Below are positions 41,494 through 50,807 of a stretch of 59,116 nucleotides of DNA, piece by piece. Numbering within the stretch: position 1 is the first letter of the stretch; each line of letters starts with the position of its first letter. Position numbers and translations under genes: made by a program. The notes beneath the pieces were generated by a model that worked only from the letters and a program-made list of their open reading frames with translations, did not search any database and was not told where the DNA came from. The stretch is from an uncultured Acidobacteriota bacterium (lineage in GTDB: Bacteria; Acidobacteriota; UBA6911; CAINFC01): the NCBI GenBank assembly GCA_903847975.1, contig CAINFC010000004.1, positions 1-59,116 on the forward strand, in the 5' to 3' direction.

Positions 41494-42435
41494 ATGAGAA
41501 TACTGATTGCCGAAGACGATGTTGTTTTACGAATGATCCTCAAAATGGCGGTGGAAAAGTTCGGCCATGAGTGCCTGGTGGCGGAAGACGGGTTTTCCGC
41601 CTGGGACATTTATCAAAACTCCCTGATCCACGTCATTATCAGCGATCGGGCCATGCCGGGGATGGACGGACTGGAGCTCTGCCGGCGGGTGCGGGAAAGG
41701 AATCAGAGTCCTTACACCTATTTCATTTTTCTGACCGCCATGAGCGAAAAGGAGCAGATGCACGACGGAATCCAGGCGGGAGCGGACGACTACCTCACCA
41801 AGCCGTTTGACGTCGACGACCTCCGCACCCGGCTTCTGGTGGCCGCGCGGATTACCGCCTTGCACCAGCAGCTGACCCAGCAGAAAACCGAGCTGGAGCG
41901 GCTCAATCAGGAGCTGTTCGAACAGGGTCGCAGGGATCCGCTGACCAGTCTCGGAAACCGGCTGCGGCTGATGGAGGACCTTCTGGTTCTGGCCGGCCAG
42001 GCGGAGCGCTACGGCCGCCATTATGCCGCGCTGATGTGCGACGTCGATTTCTTCAAGGCCTACAACGATCATTACGGACATCTGGCGGGGGACGAAGTGC
42101 TGCGCGAGGTTTCCCAGACGATTTCCCGCTCCTGCCGAAGCGGGGACGCCGCTTACCGGTTCGGCGGAGAGGAATTTCTGATCATCGTTCCCGATCAGAT
42201 TCCCAGCTCTGCCCTGGTGGCCGCCGAGCGCATCCGCAGAGCGGTGGAAGCGCTGGGTCTGCCGCACGTGGCCAAATCCCCGCCGGGCGTGCTTACCCTG
42301 AGTATCGGCGTGGCCCTGCTGCACCCGCAGGATTACCATGCCACCCACCTGTGGATCCGGCGTGCCGATGAGGCGCTGTATCGGGCCAAGCAGGGGGGGC
42401 GTAACTGTGTTATTCAGATAGAGGTGGAAAAATAA
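41494..42435 (+). CDS. REC-GGDEF response regulator diguanylate cyclase
   Basis: A 313-residue response regulator. The receiver domain (residues 1-120) has D51 in IISDRAMPGMDG and K in LTKPFD. A coiled linker (LHQQLTQQKTELERLNQEL) leads to a GGDEF domain starting RRDPLTSLGNR. The active site is GGEEF (224-228), and an RxxD inhibitory site (RSGD) lies five residues before it. It therefore should make cyclic di-GMP, with product inhibition. ATG at 41494 follows CAGGAATC. It is 55 bases after the hybrid kinase, its likely partner, and 3 bases before the sulfatase. Confidence 0.92.
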   Translation: MRILIAEDDVVLRMILKMAVEKFGHECLVAEDGFSAWDIYQNSLIHVIISDRAMPGMDGLELCRRVRERNQSPYTYFIFLTAMSEKEQMHDGIQAGADDYLTKPFDVDDLRTRLLVAARITALHQQLTQQKTELERLNQELFEQGRRDPLTSLGNRLRLMEDLLVLAGQAERYGRHYAALMCDVDFFKAYNDHYGHLAGDEVLREVSQTISRSCRSGDAAYRFGGEEFLIIVPDQIPSSALVAAERIRRAVEALGLPHVAKSPPGVLTLSIGVALLHPQDYHATHLWIRRADEALYRAKQGGRNCVIQIEVEK

Positions 42436-42438
42436 CCT

Positions 42439-43884
42439 ATGAACCGTCGTCATTTTTTCCGATCCCTGAGCCTGATACCGGCAGCCGGCCTCCGGGCCGC
42501 TGCCGCTCCTGTGGCCCGCCCCAACATTGTTTACATTCTGGCCGACGATCTGGGCTGGGGAGATCTGGGCTGCTATAATCGCTTTTCCGCCATCCCCACA
42601 CCGAACATGGACCGGCTGGCCCGGGAGGGGATGCGCTTTACGGATATGCATTCCCCTTCGGCCGTGTGCACCCCCACGCGCTACGGCATCATGACCGGCC
42701 GCTACTGCTGGCGCAGCCGGCTGAAGGAAGGCGTACTGTGGGGCTATTCCCCCAGCCTGATCGAGGAGGGTCGGCTGACCGTTCCCCGCTTGCTGCAGCA
42801 GTCGGGCTACACGACGGGCGGCATCGGCAAATGGCACCTGGGCTTGGGGAATGCGGAAAAGGTGGATTACAGCCAGCCGCTCCGCCCGGGCCCTGCCGAT
42901 CACGGATTCGATTATTACTTCGGAATCCCCGCTTCGCTGGACATGGATCCCTACCTTTACTTTGAAAATGACCGGGTCGTCGAGCAACCCACCAGCGCCA
43001 CAAAAGGTTCCAACAGCCCCCGCGGAGTTTTCTGGAGGGGAGGGGACATGGCGCCGGGCTTCCGGCACGACCAGGTGCACCAGACGTTGACCGGCAAGGC
43101 GCTCGACTTTATTCGCCGTCAGTCATCCAAACCGGAAAAACCGTTCTATCTTTACCTGGCCTTGGCCTCCCCGCACACCCCCTGGCTTCCCTCTCCGGAA
43201 TTCCGCGGCCGGTCCAAAGCCGGCGACTACGGCGATTTCGTGGCCCAGGTGGACGACACGGTCGGTCAGGTGATGAAGGTTCTGGAAGAGGGAGGACTGG
43301 CTGCCCATACCCTGCTGATCGTCACTTCCGACAACGGCGCCGACTGGAAGCTGGAGGACAAGGCCCGCTTTGCACACCTGGCCAACGCCGATTGGCGCGG
43401 GGAAAAGGCGGATATCTGGGACGGCGGACACCGCATCCCTTTCCTGGCGCGCTGGCCCGGGAAGATTCGGGCAGGGTCGGTAAGCCCTCAGCTGGGGTGC
43501 CTGACCGACCTGATGGCCACTGTGGCTGCCATCCTGGGCAGCCCTCTGCCGCCGAATGCGGGAGAGGACAGCTACAACCTGCTTCCGGCACTGCTCGGCA
43601 GGGATCGCCAACCGATCCGCCAGGCGATTGTCCACCATTCCAACCAGGGAGTGTTTGCCATCCGGCGGGGAAGCTGGAAGCTGGAGTTCGGACTGGGCTC
43701 GGGCGGCTTCAGCCCGCCCAACAAGGTGGAGCCGGCAGAGGGCGGGCCGGCCGGCCAGCTCTACAACCTGGCCGAAGACCCGGCCGAAAACTTCAACCTC
43801 TACCAGAGGCACCCGGAGATCGTCCGGGAGCTGACCCGGCTGCTGGAGCAGTACAAAAAGCAGGGCTACAGCCGTCCCATGTAG
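42439..43884 (+). CDS. Arylsulfatase-family sulfatase
   Basis: A 481-residue sulfatase. The N-terminus MNRRHFFRSLSLIPAAGLRAAA resembles a Tat-type signal with a twin arginine. Metal-binding start: RPNIVYILADDLGWGDLG. The formylglycine motif is CTPTR at residues 77-81, needing conversion of C77 by a formylglycine-generating enzyme or anaerobic maturase. Later motifs are GKWHLG, FLYLALASPHTPW-like segment, TSDNGAD and WDGGHRIPFLARWPG. The substrate is a sulfate ester, probably a carbohydrate. It starts 3 bases after the cyclase stop, an unusual neighbour for such an enzyme. A 7-bp hairpin (GGCTACA/TGTAGCC) overlaps the stop codon. Confidence 0.9.
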   Translation: MNRRHFFRSLSLIPAAGLRAAAAPVARPNIVYILADDLGWGDLGCYNRFSAIPTPNMDRLAREGMRFTDMHSPSAVCTPTRYGIMTGRYCWRSRLKEGVLWGYSPSLIEEGRLTVPRLLQQSGYTTGGIGKWHLGLGNAEKVDYSQPLRPGPADHGFDYYFGIPASLDMDPYLYFENDRVVEQPTSATKGSNSPRGVFWRGGDMAPGFRHDQVHQTLTGKALDFIRRQSSKPEKPFYLYLALASPHTPWLPSPEFRGRSKAGDYGDFVAQVDDTVGQVMKVLEEGGLAAHTLLIVTSDNGADWKLEDKARFAHLANADWRGEKADIWDGGHRIPFLARWPGKIRAGSVSPQLGCLTDLMATVAAILGSPLPPNAGEDSYNLLPALLGRDRQPIRQAIVHHSNQGVFAIRRGSWKLEFGLGSGGFSPPNKVEPAEGGPAGQLYNLAEDPAENFNLYQRHPEIVRELTRLLEQYKKQGYSRPM

Positions 43885-44091
43885 CCGATGGAATGACAGC
43901 TTCCTGCATTTTGCCCTTCTCCGTCAACCATTCATGGTCTTGTGGGACGACACCTGGGTTGATATCGTGAAGGAGGCCGGTGTGAATTGAAAGGGGAGGA
44001 ATTCATCACCACAGCAACTTCGGAACCGTGTGTGGAGCACGTGATCGCAAAGTCAAGTTCAGATCCGACATCGAGCGATGAAAGATCCGTT

Positions 44092-44604
44092 ATGAACTGC
44101 CCGAAATGCAGACTGATTAATCCGCCCGAGGCCATACGGTGCGACTGCGGTTACGATTTTATTTCCGGCCAAATGGAGCACTCTTACCTGCCGCAGGAAC
44201 CGCTTGCAATCACTCGTGTTTCTTTAAATACCAGAGCTGTTCTTGGCATCATTCTATTGGGATTGTCCGATTTAGGTTTTTATATCGTCGGCTCACAACC
44301 TTCAGGAACCGATCCATCTTGGGGAGGTCCAGGTTACTTTATGTTTTTTTTCCTGTTCGCCATCCTGATCGGGGTGGCCATGAAAAAGAATTACAATGAA
44401 CTCGGCCAGCGGATATACGGTTGGGTCTTCATCCTGGGATTATTGTACTGTACGGTGGCCTGCGTTAAAAACCCGATTTGGTTCGGTCCGGCCCTGGGGT
44501 TATTTGTGTTGGCATGGATACACACGAACACATTGTTGACGAAACGGTTGGCCGGCCCTGTGGTTATAAGAGAATCAAAAATAAGGATCAAGGATTTACC
44601 GTGA
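44092..44604 (+). CDS. Zinc-ribbon membrane protein heading the MoxR operon
   Basis: A 170-residue protein. MNCPKCRLINPPEAIRCDCGYDF is a zinc ribbon with two CxxC/CxC pairs. Three or four hydrophobic helices follow (AVLGIILLGLSDLGFYIVG, FMFFFLFAILIGVAM, YGWVFILGLLYCTVAC, GPALGLFVLAWI). ATG at 44092 is placed at the zinc ribbon; the open frame continues up to a TTG at 43987 with an internal GGGGAGG, so a longer form is possible. Its stop overlaps the MoxR start (GTGA). The base composition is more AT-rich than its neighbours. The role is unknown. Confidence 0.68.
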   Translation: MNCPKCRLINPPEAIRCDCGYDFISGQMEHSYLPQEPLAITRVSLNTRAVLGIILLGLSDLGFYIVGSQPSGTDPSWGGPGYFMFFFLFAILIGVAMKKNYNELGQRIYGWVFILGLLYCTVACVKNPIWFGPALGLFVLAWIHTNTLLTKRLAGPVVIRESKIRIKDLP

Positions 44605-45551
44605 CAGACAACGTAGCGGAATATTGGCGCCAGGAGCTGGATGCGCTCCGACGAAATCTGGAAAAAGTGATCCAGGGCAAGTCGGACTGCATCGATCTGT
44701 TGCTCACCGCGTTTCTGGCCGACGGTTCGGTGCTGATGGAAGACGTGCCGGGCGTAGGCAAAACGACGCTGGCCAAAGCACTGGCCAAATCCATCGCACT
44801 GCCGTTCAACCGCGTGCAGTTCACTCCGGACCTGCTTCCCGCGGATATTCTCGGAGGCTCGATCTACAACCCCGTCTCCGGAGGATTCGATTTTCGGAAA
44901 GGTCCGGTCTTTTGCAGTATTCTCCTGGCCGACGAAATCAATCGCGCCTCGCCGCGCACCCAATCGGCACTGCTGGAGGCCATGAGCGAACACCAGGCCA
45001 CCATCGAAGGCCGGTGCCATGTTCTGCCGGCTCCTTTCCTGGTCCTGGCGACGCAGAATCCTATCGAGTTTCACGGCACCTATCCGTTGCCCGAAGCGCA
45101 ACTGGACCGCTTTCTGCTGCAGATGAGCCTGGGTTATCCCACTCCGGAAAAGGAGGTCGGCATTCTGTATTCCCAGGTGGTACAGCATCCCCTGGAAGAG
45201 ATCGAGCCGGTAATGACCGCGGAAACGGCGCGCCAAATGCAGGAGCAGGTCCGGCGCGTCAAGGTGGAGAGAAGCGTCGCGCAGTACATGGTGGCGCTGA
45301 TGGAAAAAACGCGCCAGGAGCCGCGACTGAAACTCGGCGCCAGTCCGCGCGGATCCCTGATGCTGTTCCGGGCCTGCCAGTCGGCCGCCTTCCTCTGCGG
45401 CCGGGATTATGTTCTGCCGGATGACGCCAGGCGCCTGGCGCCCTGGGTACTGGCGCACCGACTCACTCTTTCCTCCAAGTCCAAATACAGCGGAGCCTCC
45501 AAGCGGGACATTGTTCAGGACATTCTAGGGCAGGTTCCTGTGCCGGTATGA
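44601..45551 (+). CDS. MoxR-family AAA ATPase
   Basis: A 316-residue MoxR-type AAA+ chaperone ATPase. Walker A is DVPGVGKTTLA, Walker B is ILLADEINRASP, and the sensor and MoxR signature TQNPIEFHGTYPLPEAQLDRFL is intact, followed by SPRGSLMLFRACQ. GTG at 44601 follows AAGGATTTACC and overlaps the previous stop; the upstream open frame lies inside the zinc-ribbon gene. MoxR proteins typically work with DUF58 proteins to mature or activate partner complexes, and that gene follows with an ATGA overlap. Confidence 0.9.
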   Translation: MTDNVAEYWRQELDALRRNLEKVIQGKSDCIDLLLTAFLADGSVLMEDVPGVGKTTLAKALAKSIALPFNRVQFTPDLLPADILGGSIYNPVSGGFDFRKGPVFCSILLADEINRASPRTQSALLEAMSEHQATIEGRCHVLPAPFLVLATQNPIEFHGTYPLPEAQLDRFLLQMSLGYPTPEKEVGILYSQVVQHPLEEIEPVMTAETARQMQEQVRRVKVERSVAQYMVALMEKTRQEPRLKLGASPRGSLMLFRACQSAAFLCGRDYVLPDDARRLAPWVLAHRLTLSSKSKYSGASKRDIVQDILGQVPVPV

Positions 45552-46894
45552 AAAGGAGGGAATCCGAATACAGGGCGATGGTGCCTTTCCGCCCGTTCCT
45601 GAAACCCATCACCTATTGGTGGCTCTACCGGACGACGGCCGCGGGCAAGTTCGTGGCCATCGGCTTTGTGGTGAGCGCCGGGATGGGCGCCCACTCCGTG
45701 CAGATTCCGATCTATCGGCTATTCAGCCTTCTGCTGGGCATTTTATCGGTAGCCTGGGCGGTCGGGTTTCTGATGCGCGCCAGGCTCTCCGTGTCGGGCG
45801 GGCTGCCTGCCAGGGCCGCGGTGGGCCAGGCAGTTCGGGGAGACTTTACCCTGACCAATGTCTCCCGGAGCAGCGTCCGCGATCTCTCGGCGGGCTTCTT
45901 CCGCCTGTCGCCCTCGCTGCGCGAAAGCAGATCCGACGACCTGGTTCCGCAGCTGGGTCCCGGTCAGTCCGCCCGACTTGCCGTCGAGCTTACACCGTGG
46001 AAGCGGGGCAGCTATGTGCTGCCGCCCCTCTGCGCCTTCACCACCTTTCCCTTTCACCTGTTCCGCACCACCGCCCGCACGAATGCCCAGGAAGCATCGC
46101 TGCTCGTGCTGCCCTGGTTTCATCCGGTCAGCGATATCCATGTTCCCCTCGGGCGCCGCTATCAGCCGGGCGGCGTTTCGCTGACCTCGAATATCGGAGA
46201 ATCGCCGGAATACATCGGCAATCGCGAATATCGGCCGGGCGATCCCATACGCCGCATGGATCACCGCTCCTGGGGACGGCTGGGCAAACCTGTCGTGCGC
46301 GAGTATCAGGAAGAATACTACTGCCGCATTGCCCTCATCCTGGATACCTTTGTGCCTCCTGCCTCGCGAAACGCCGCGGGCAGCCGCGCCTTGCGTGGAC
46401 GCTGGTCCGCTTTGGCCTTGTCGCCGCCGGGAGCCGGGCCTCCCGAGGGCTATCCCGAACTGGAAGCGGCCATCAGCCTTTCGGCGTCGGTGGCCGACAT
46501 ACTGTCGCGCGGCGAATATCTGATCGATATTTTTGCCGCAGGGCCCGAGCTTTATACTTTCCGTGCCGGGCGGCATATCGCTCACTTCGACAACATACTG
46601 GAAATCCTCTCCTGTCTTGACGCCTGCAAGGACAACCCCTTCACGACGCTGGCGCCGGCGCTGAGCGATGAACTGGAAAGCATCTCGACGGCGATATGCG
46701 TTTTCCTCGATTGGGATACAACGCGGCAGGAATTTGCCCGCCGCATCGCAGAGTCCGGTTGCAGCCTGAAAGTCCTGGTGGTTTGCCAAGGCGGCTCCGC
46801 GGCCGCGGAGGCGAAAGGGTGGGGCATTCCCGACGGTTCATGGTCCGTGTTTTCGCCCGAAGAAATCCGAAGCGGAGGGATTGAAACTCTTTAA
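45548..46894 (+). CDS. DUF58-domain membrane protein
   Basis: A 448-residue protein. Two membrane helices lie near residues 32-72 (FVAIGFVVSAGMGAHSV, LFSLLLGILSVAWAVGFLM), then an extracytoplasmic-type beta domain, then the DUF58 signature EYIGNREYRPGDPIRRMDHRSWGRLGKPVVREYQEE and a vWA-like remainder with ILDTFVP. It is the standard partner of MoxR ATPases. It is translationally coupled to the MoxR gene and followed by the transglutaminase gene after 24 bases. The family's precise substrate is unknown. Confidence 0.87.
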   Translation: MKRRESEYRAMVPFRPFLKPITYWWLYRTTAAGKFVAIGFVVSAGMGAHSVQIPIYRLFSLLLGILSVAWAVGFLMRARLSVSGGLPARAAVGQAVRGDFTLTNVSRSSVRDLSAGFFRLSPSLRESRSDDLVPQLGPGQSARLAVELTPWKRGSYVLPPLCAFTTFPFHLFRTTARTNAQEASLLVLPWFHPVSDIHVPLGRRYQPGGVSLTSNIGESPEYIGNREYRPGDPIRRMDHRSWGRLGKPVVREYQEEYYCRIALILDTFVPPASRNAAGSRALRGRWSALALSPPGAGPPEGYPELEAAISLSASVADILSRGEYLIDIFAAGPELYTFRAGRHIAHFDNILEILSCLDACKDNPFTTLAPALSDELESISTAICVFLDWDTTRQEFARRIAESGCSLKVLVVCQGGSAAAEAKGWGIPDGSWSVFSPEEIRSGGIETL

Positions 46895-46918
46895 GGAGCT
46901 CATGGAAGACGTGGGGCT

Positions 46919-49009
46919 ATGGCACTGAGGCTGTTGCTTCTCCTGATGATCGTCGTCCAGGCGCAAACCATGCGCCTGATGACCGGCTTTTTCGTCTTTC
47001 CCCTGCTGATCGTGATGGTCAGCCTTGTCGGAGTATCCGGCCGGATGGTCATCGAAATGAATCCGGCCAACCGGATTCGGTTCGGATTGTTGCTGGCGGC
47101 GGTCTTTGCCTTTGTGGCCCAGGCCTATGATTTCAACGCGCAGGGAATTATGGACATCGCGGTCCCTTACAAATACGGCGTGGCCATTGCGCAATGGAGC
47201 CTGATCGTGCAGACGGCCTGTTTCTTTCTGAAGTGGAAAGACGGCCCTCCTGTCTTCCTTTCGCTGATCGGGTGTTTGGCCATGGTTTTTGTCGGCAACA
47301 AAATCTGCGACCAGCCGGACCATACCTATTATCTGCTCTGCACCGTGGTATTCGGAATGGCGCTGATGGTTTTTCTGGCACTGGCAGGTTCCGCCAGGCG
47401 TCCGGCATCCATGTCGTTTTCCTATGGAAGAGGTCTGTCCGCCTTGGTTCTTTTGGTGCTGGCCGTCGGCTTTGGCGTATCGAAACTGGTCCTCGTGGCC
47501 GAGACGGAAGCCACCCGGCTGTATGAGAAGCTTCTCTATGGCTCGCGTGCCTCCGCCGGTTTTTCGCTCCATGCCAGCCTGGGCAGCATTGCGGCATGGC
47601 AGGAGGATGACGGCCGGGAAGTCGCCCTGCGCATCGTGAGCGCCTCTCCTCCCGGCTATATGCGCGGCAGGATGTTCCGCGTTTTTCAGAAATCGACCTG
47701 GCGGGGAGAAAAATTCGACCGGCGGATCCTGCCGCTTTCCGAAGCGTCGGCCGGCATGGTGCCCAGGGCGGCACACGAAAACATGTATGATCTTGCCCTG
47801 ATTCCGCCGCCGGCGAAAGAGCAGGAGGCCGCCGTACGGGTGGCTCCCGGAAGCACCGGTGGGATCCGTTCCCTGGAGATATGGAACGGGTCGAAGGTGG
47901 GCGGTGTCATCTTCTCCCCTCGGGACGCGCGTTATATCGGCACGGTTGCCCCTGTTTTGCTCGCCGATCGGGACGGCGCTCTGCAGGTGCAGAACGAGTC
48001 GGAGGCCGACCATTATCGGGTGCACACCCGGATGGAGGCAAAGGCCGATGGTCCCATTCCCTCGGCCGCGCTCCAGGAGTATCGGAGCATCCCGGAATCG
48101 CTCGACCCCGAAGTGGTCGCTCTGGCCCAACGCATCACGGCCGGGTGCAATGCAGACCCGTGTAGGATCCGTGCCGTCGTGGAGTACTTTCATTCCAACT
48201 ACAAATACAGACTCGGAATCAGGATTCCGGGCGGAGCGGATCCGCTGAGCTATTTTCTGCTCCAAAAGCCTGCGGCGCATTGCGAATACTTCGCCACGGG
48301 AGCGGCGGCGCTATTGCGCCTGGCCGGCGTGCCCTGCCGCTATGTGACCGGCTTTGCCGTTTCGGAAGCCAATCCGGTGGGGGGGTATTACGTCGCCCGC
48401 AACCGCGACGCTCATGCCTGGGTAGAGGCATTTTCCGAGGGACGCTGGGTAACGGTGGAAGCCACACCTCCGGAAGGCCTTCCGGGAAGTGCGTCCCATG
48501 CGGAATCAGGTATGTTCTTCCAGCTGTCCGATACGATTCAATTCGCCTTCCAGCGAATGTTCGCCGCCCTCCGGGCCGGGGCCGTCTCCGCCGCTTTCCA
48601 GGCACTCGCGGATATCACCATTTCTACGGTTCTGCGGCTGCGGCGAACCATCCCCGGGATAATCGTCCTGTCGGCTGTTCTGGCGGCCGGTCTGATCCTG
48701 TTCCGCCGCCAGCGCCGGCAGCGCTCCCGGCCGGAAGCGGATGCGCAGCTTGCCGCCCTTCATCGCCTCCTGGCCCGCATGGATCGGCAGTCGGCGCGCT
48801 CGAATTTCCGCCGGGCGCCCGATGAAACCGTCGTCCAGTTTGCCGAGCGCATCCTCCGGGACGGGAGTCAGGACCGGGAGGACAAAGACCGATTAAGGAA
48901 AATCGGAACATGGTACCAGGATTACGCCGCCATCCGATTTCGCGGGTCCGTCCTGCCGGAAGAGATTGCCTTTCTGGAAGCGCAGTGCTCCCTTTCTCGC
49001 GACCCGTGA
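46919..49009 (+). CDS. Transglutaminase-like membrane protease (TgpA-type)
   Basis: A 696-residue protein. About six N-terminal membrane helices (residues 1-175) precede a periplasmic transglutaminase-like domain with C455 (AAHCEYFATGAAALLRLAG) and H499 (NRDAHAWVEAF). The third catalytic position has E514 (WVTVEATPPEG) where aspartate is usual. A last membrane helix near 575-595 is followed by a cytoplasmic helical tail (DUF4129-like). The MoxR-DUF58-TgpA order is a common bacterial cassette; in Pseudomonas TgpA is essential. ATG at 46919 has only a weak site; an 8-codon open frame at 46902 with AAGGAG overlaps it and might couple translation. Confidence 0.86.
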   Translation: MALRLLLLLMIVVQAQTMRLMTGFFVFPLLIVMVSLVGVSGRMVIEMNPANRIRFGLLLAAVFAFVAQAYDFNAQGIMDIAVPYKYGVAIAQWSLIVQTACFFLKWKDGPPVFLSLIGCLAMVFVGNKICDQPDHTYYLLCTVVFGMALMVFLALAGSARRPASMSFSYGRGLSALVLLVLAVGFGVSKLVLVAETEATRLYEKLLYGSRASAGFSLHASLGSIAAWQEDDGREVALRIVSASPPGYMRGRMFRVFQKSTWRGEKFDRRILPLSEASAGMVPRAAHENMYDLALIPPPAKEQEAAVRVAPGSTGGIRSLEIWNGSKVGGVIFSPRDARYIGTVAPVLLADRDGALQVQNESEADHYRVHTRMEAKADGPIPSAALQEYRSIPESLDPEVVALAQRITAGCNADPCRIRAVVEYFHSNYKYRLGIRIPGGADPLSYFLLQKPAAHCEYFATGAAALLRLAGVPCRYVTGFAVSEANPVGGYYVARNRDAHAWVEAFSEGRWVTVEATPPEGLPGSASHAESGMFFQLSDTIQFAFQRMFAALRAGAVSAAFQALADITISTVLRLRRTIPGIIVLSAVLAAGLILFRRQRRQRSRPEADAQLAALHRLLARMDRQSARSNFRRAPDETVVQFAERILRDGSQDREDKDRLRKIGTWYQDYAAIRFRGSVLPEEIAFLEAQCSLSRDP

Positions 49010-49028
49010 CCATCGGTTTTATCGACGA

Positions 49029-50693
49029 TCACTCATTGGTCCCGGAAGGCATCGGGACCTGGTCGAGGCGTGTTCGGCGGAGACGCAAGCCCAGGTAACT
49101 TTGACGATGGCCGGGACGAATTGAATAACGAACGTAAGAGGGCTCCGGAACGTGCCCCCACCAGCCTCCCCGAACAATCCGCTCCGTCCCGGTGGATGGA
49201 CCTGCCGGATCAGTAACGCTTTCCGAAGGATAGGCCCCTTTCCAATCCCGGCACCATTCCCATACGTTTCCATGCATGTCATAGAGCCCCCAGGCATTGG
49301 GTTTCGTTATTCCCACCGGGTAAGTCTGACGCGCGGAAGGGAAATGTTTCCCAGGCCGGATCATGGAAACGGGATCCCCGGGAAAGTCTCCTGTCGTACC
49401 GGCACGGCATGCATACTCCCACTCCGCTTCGGTTGGCAAGCTATACCGGTAGCCGTCGTTCCGACCATTCAACCTCCGGATGAATTCTTCAACCTCGTCC
49501 AGCCCAACCATTTCAACCGGGCAATCCTTACCGCAGTCCGCGGAATAGGATGGGTTGTAACCCATGACTCTTTCCCATTGCCCTTGCGTCACCTCGGTTG
49601 TCCCAAGCTCAAACCCGCGGCGGATGCGTACCGGATGGATCGGTTTGGCATTGGCCCTGGGCCCCTCGGATCCCATCTGGAATTCCCCGGCGGGAATCGA
49701 TACGAATTCCATTCCCGGGATGGGCGGAACGGAGCCTCCCGCATTCTTTTTGTTCCCTTTTGCCTTATTTTCGGGGGGAGACTCCCCGGGAGGAAAAAAG
49801 ACCGACCGGAGAGTCGTGGGGGTGGCCATCCGCCGGGTATTTCCGGAAACGGCAGAAGTCGTTTGGTCGGATGAACCCTGCTTTAATAATCCATCTTCGA
49901 TCACCTGCTGCGACCAGGTGTTTTGGAGATCCCTTCTCTGCAACACCTTTCTTAAGGCGGCTACGGTAATCGCAGGCAGGGAGTCGAATTGCAACAGGGC
50001 TTTGGCGATACATACCTCACATTTGTAATTTTTCAATGCCGCCGTCATAGCCGGGATGGCCTCTCGGGCGTTGATTTGCGCTAATGCCTCGGCGGCGTTA
50101 CAAGGAACATACTCGAGGTGGTACCCGGTATATTGTAACGCGGGCAGGATATAGGGAACCGCTTTTTGAGCCCGGCGGCCAAATTTTGCCAAAGCCTCCA
50201 TTACCGAGGCATGCGAGGATCTTTGCAAACGCGGATAATCGACCGGAACGGCAGCCGAGGAAAGGGGAGCGACATCGTCGGAGGCCAGAACGGAAATCAA
50301 AGGATCGATGGCCGAATCATCCCCCAGGTCACCCAGAACCGCGGCAATTTCGGATCGTATGGGGATAATGCCGTCTCCGGAATCGACATTGTGGTATTTA
50401 TGCAGGGCGGCAATCAAGGCCGGAACCACTTTGGGGGATGGCGCAGGAAGTCTGCGAAGCCCTTGAACCGCGGATAGAATTTTCCTGTCATGGTAATTTC
50501 GAGTGGTGGCGGACGCCCAGGGTTCCGGAAACCATTTTCCATTAAGCTGATCGATCAGTTTTTGCTCGGGATCCTTGGAGTGGAAATCGTAGTAGTAAAA
50601 AGCCAGGATCCCCACAGCCAATAACAAGAATAATTCCACGACGATATACTTGGGGCGGCTGTGAAATAATCGCTTGTTAGTGATTTTCTGCAC
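49029..50693 (-). CDS. HEAT-repeat protein with SUMF1-like (formylglycine-enzyme-fold) domain
   Basis: A 554-residue protein. A membrane helix near 17-35 anchors it, with the rest outside. Residues ~65-290 are HEAT-like helical repeats (VVPALIAALHKYH, IAAVLGDLGDDSAIDPLISVL, AVPYILPALQ). Residues ~325-545 form a SUMF1/FGE-type domain: GMEFVSIPAGEFQMGSEG, TTEVTQGQWERVMG, LPTEAEWEYACRAGT, GLYDMHGNVWEWCRDW, RIVRGGWW. The catalytic cysteine pair of true formylglycine-generating enzymes is missing near RGGWWGHVPEPSYVRYSIRPG. It is therefore unlikely to activate sulfatases; ligand binding is more likely. GTG at 50693 follows GGGAGG. Confidence 0.82.
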   Translation of the reverse strand: MQKITNKRLFHSRPKYIVVELFLLLAVGILAFYYYDFHSKDPEQKLIDQLNGKWFPEPWASATTRNYHDRKILSAVQGLRRLPAPSPKVVPALIAALHKYHNVDSGDGIIPIRSEIAAVLGDLGDDSAIDPLISVLASDDVAPLSSAAVPVDYPRLQRSSHASVMEALAKFGRRAQKAVPYILPALQYTGYHLEYVPCNAAEALAQINAREAIPAMTAALKNYKCEVCIAKALLQFDSLPAITVAALRKVLQRRDLQNTWSQQVIEDGLLKQGSSDQTTSAVSGNTRRMATPTTLRSVFFPPGESPPENKAKGNKKNAGGSVPPIPGMEFVSIPAGEFQMGSEGPRANAKPIHPVRIRRGFELGTTEVTQGQWERVMGYNPSYSADCGKDCPVEMVGLDEVEEFIRRLNGRNDGYRYSLPTEAEWEYACRAGTTGDFPGDPVSMIRPGKHFPSARQTYPVGITKPNAWGLYDMHGNVWEWCRDWKGAYPSESVTDPAGPSTGTERIVRGGWWGHVPEPSYVRYSIRPGHRQSYLGLRLRRTRLDQVPMPSGTNE

Positions 50694-50807
50694 GAAAGAC
50701 CTCCCATCTGTATCATCCGGCCGGTTCCCGGATATACCTTTGTAAGGTCCGGCATCTCCGGGATATCCTCATTCCGGTATTTCCCAATCCTCTGCCGACA
50801 AGCGCCG

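Noticed and set aside
49029-50693. Formylglycine-generating enzyme for the sulfatase at 42439
   Set aside because: The catalytic cysteine pair is absent from the SUMF1-like domain.
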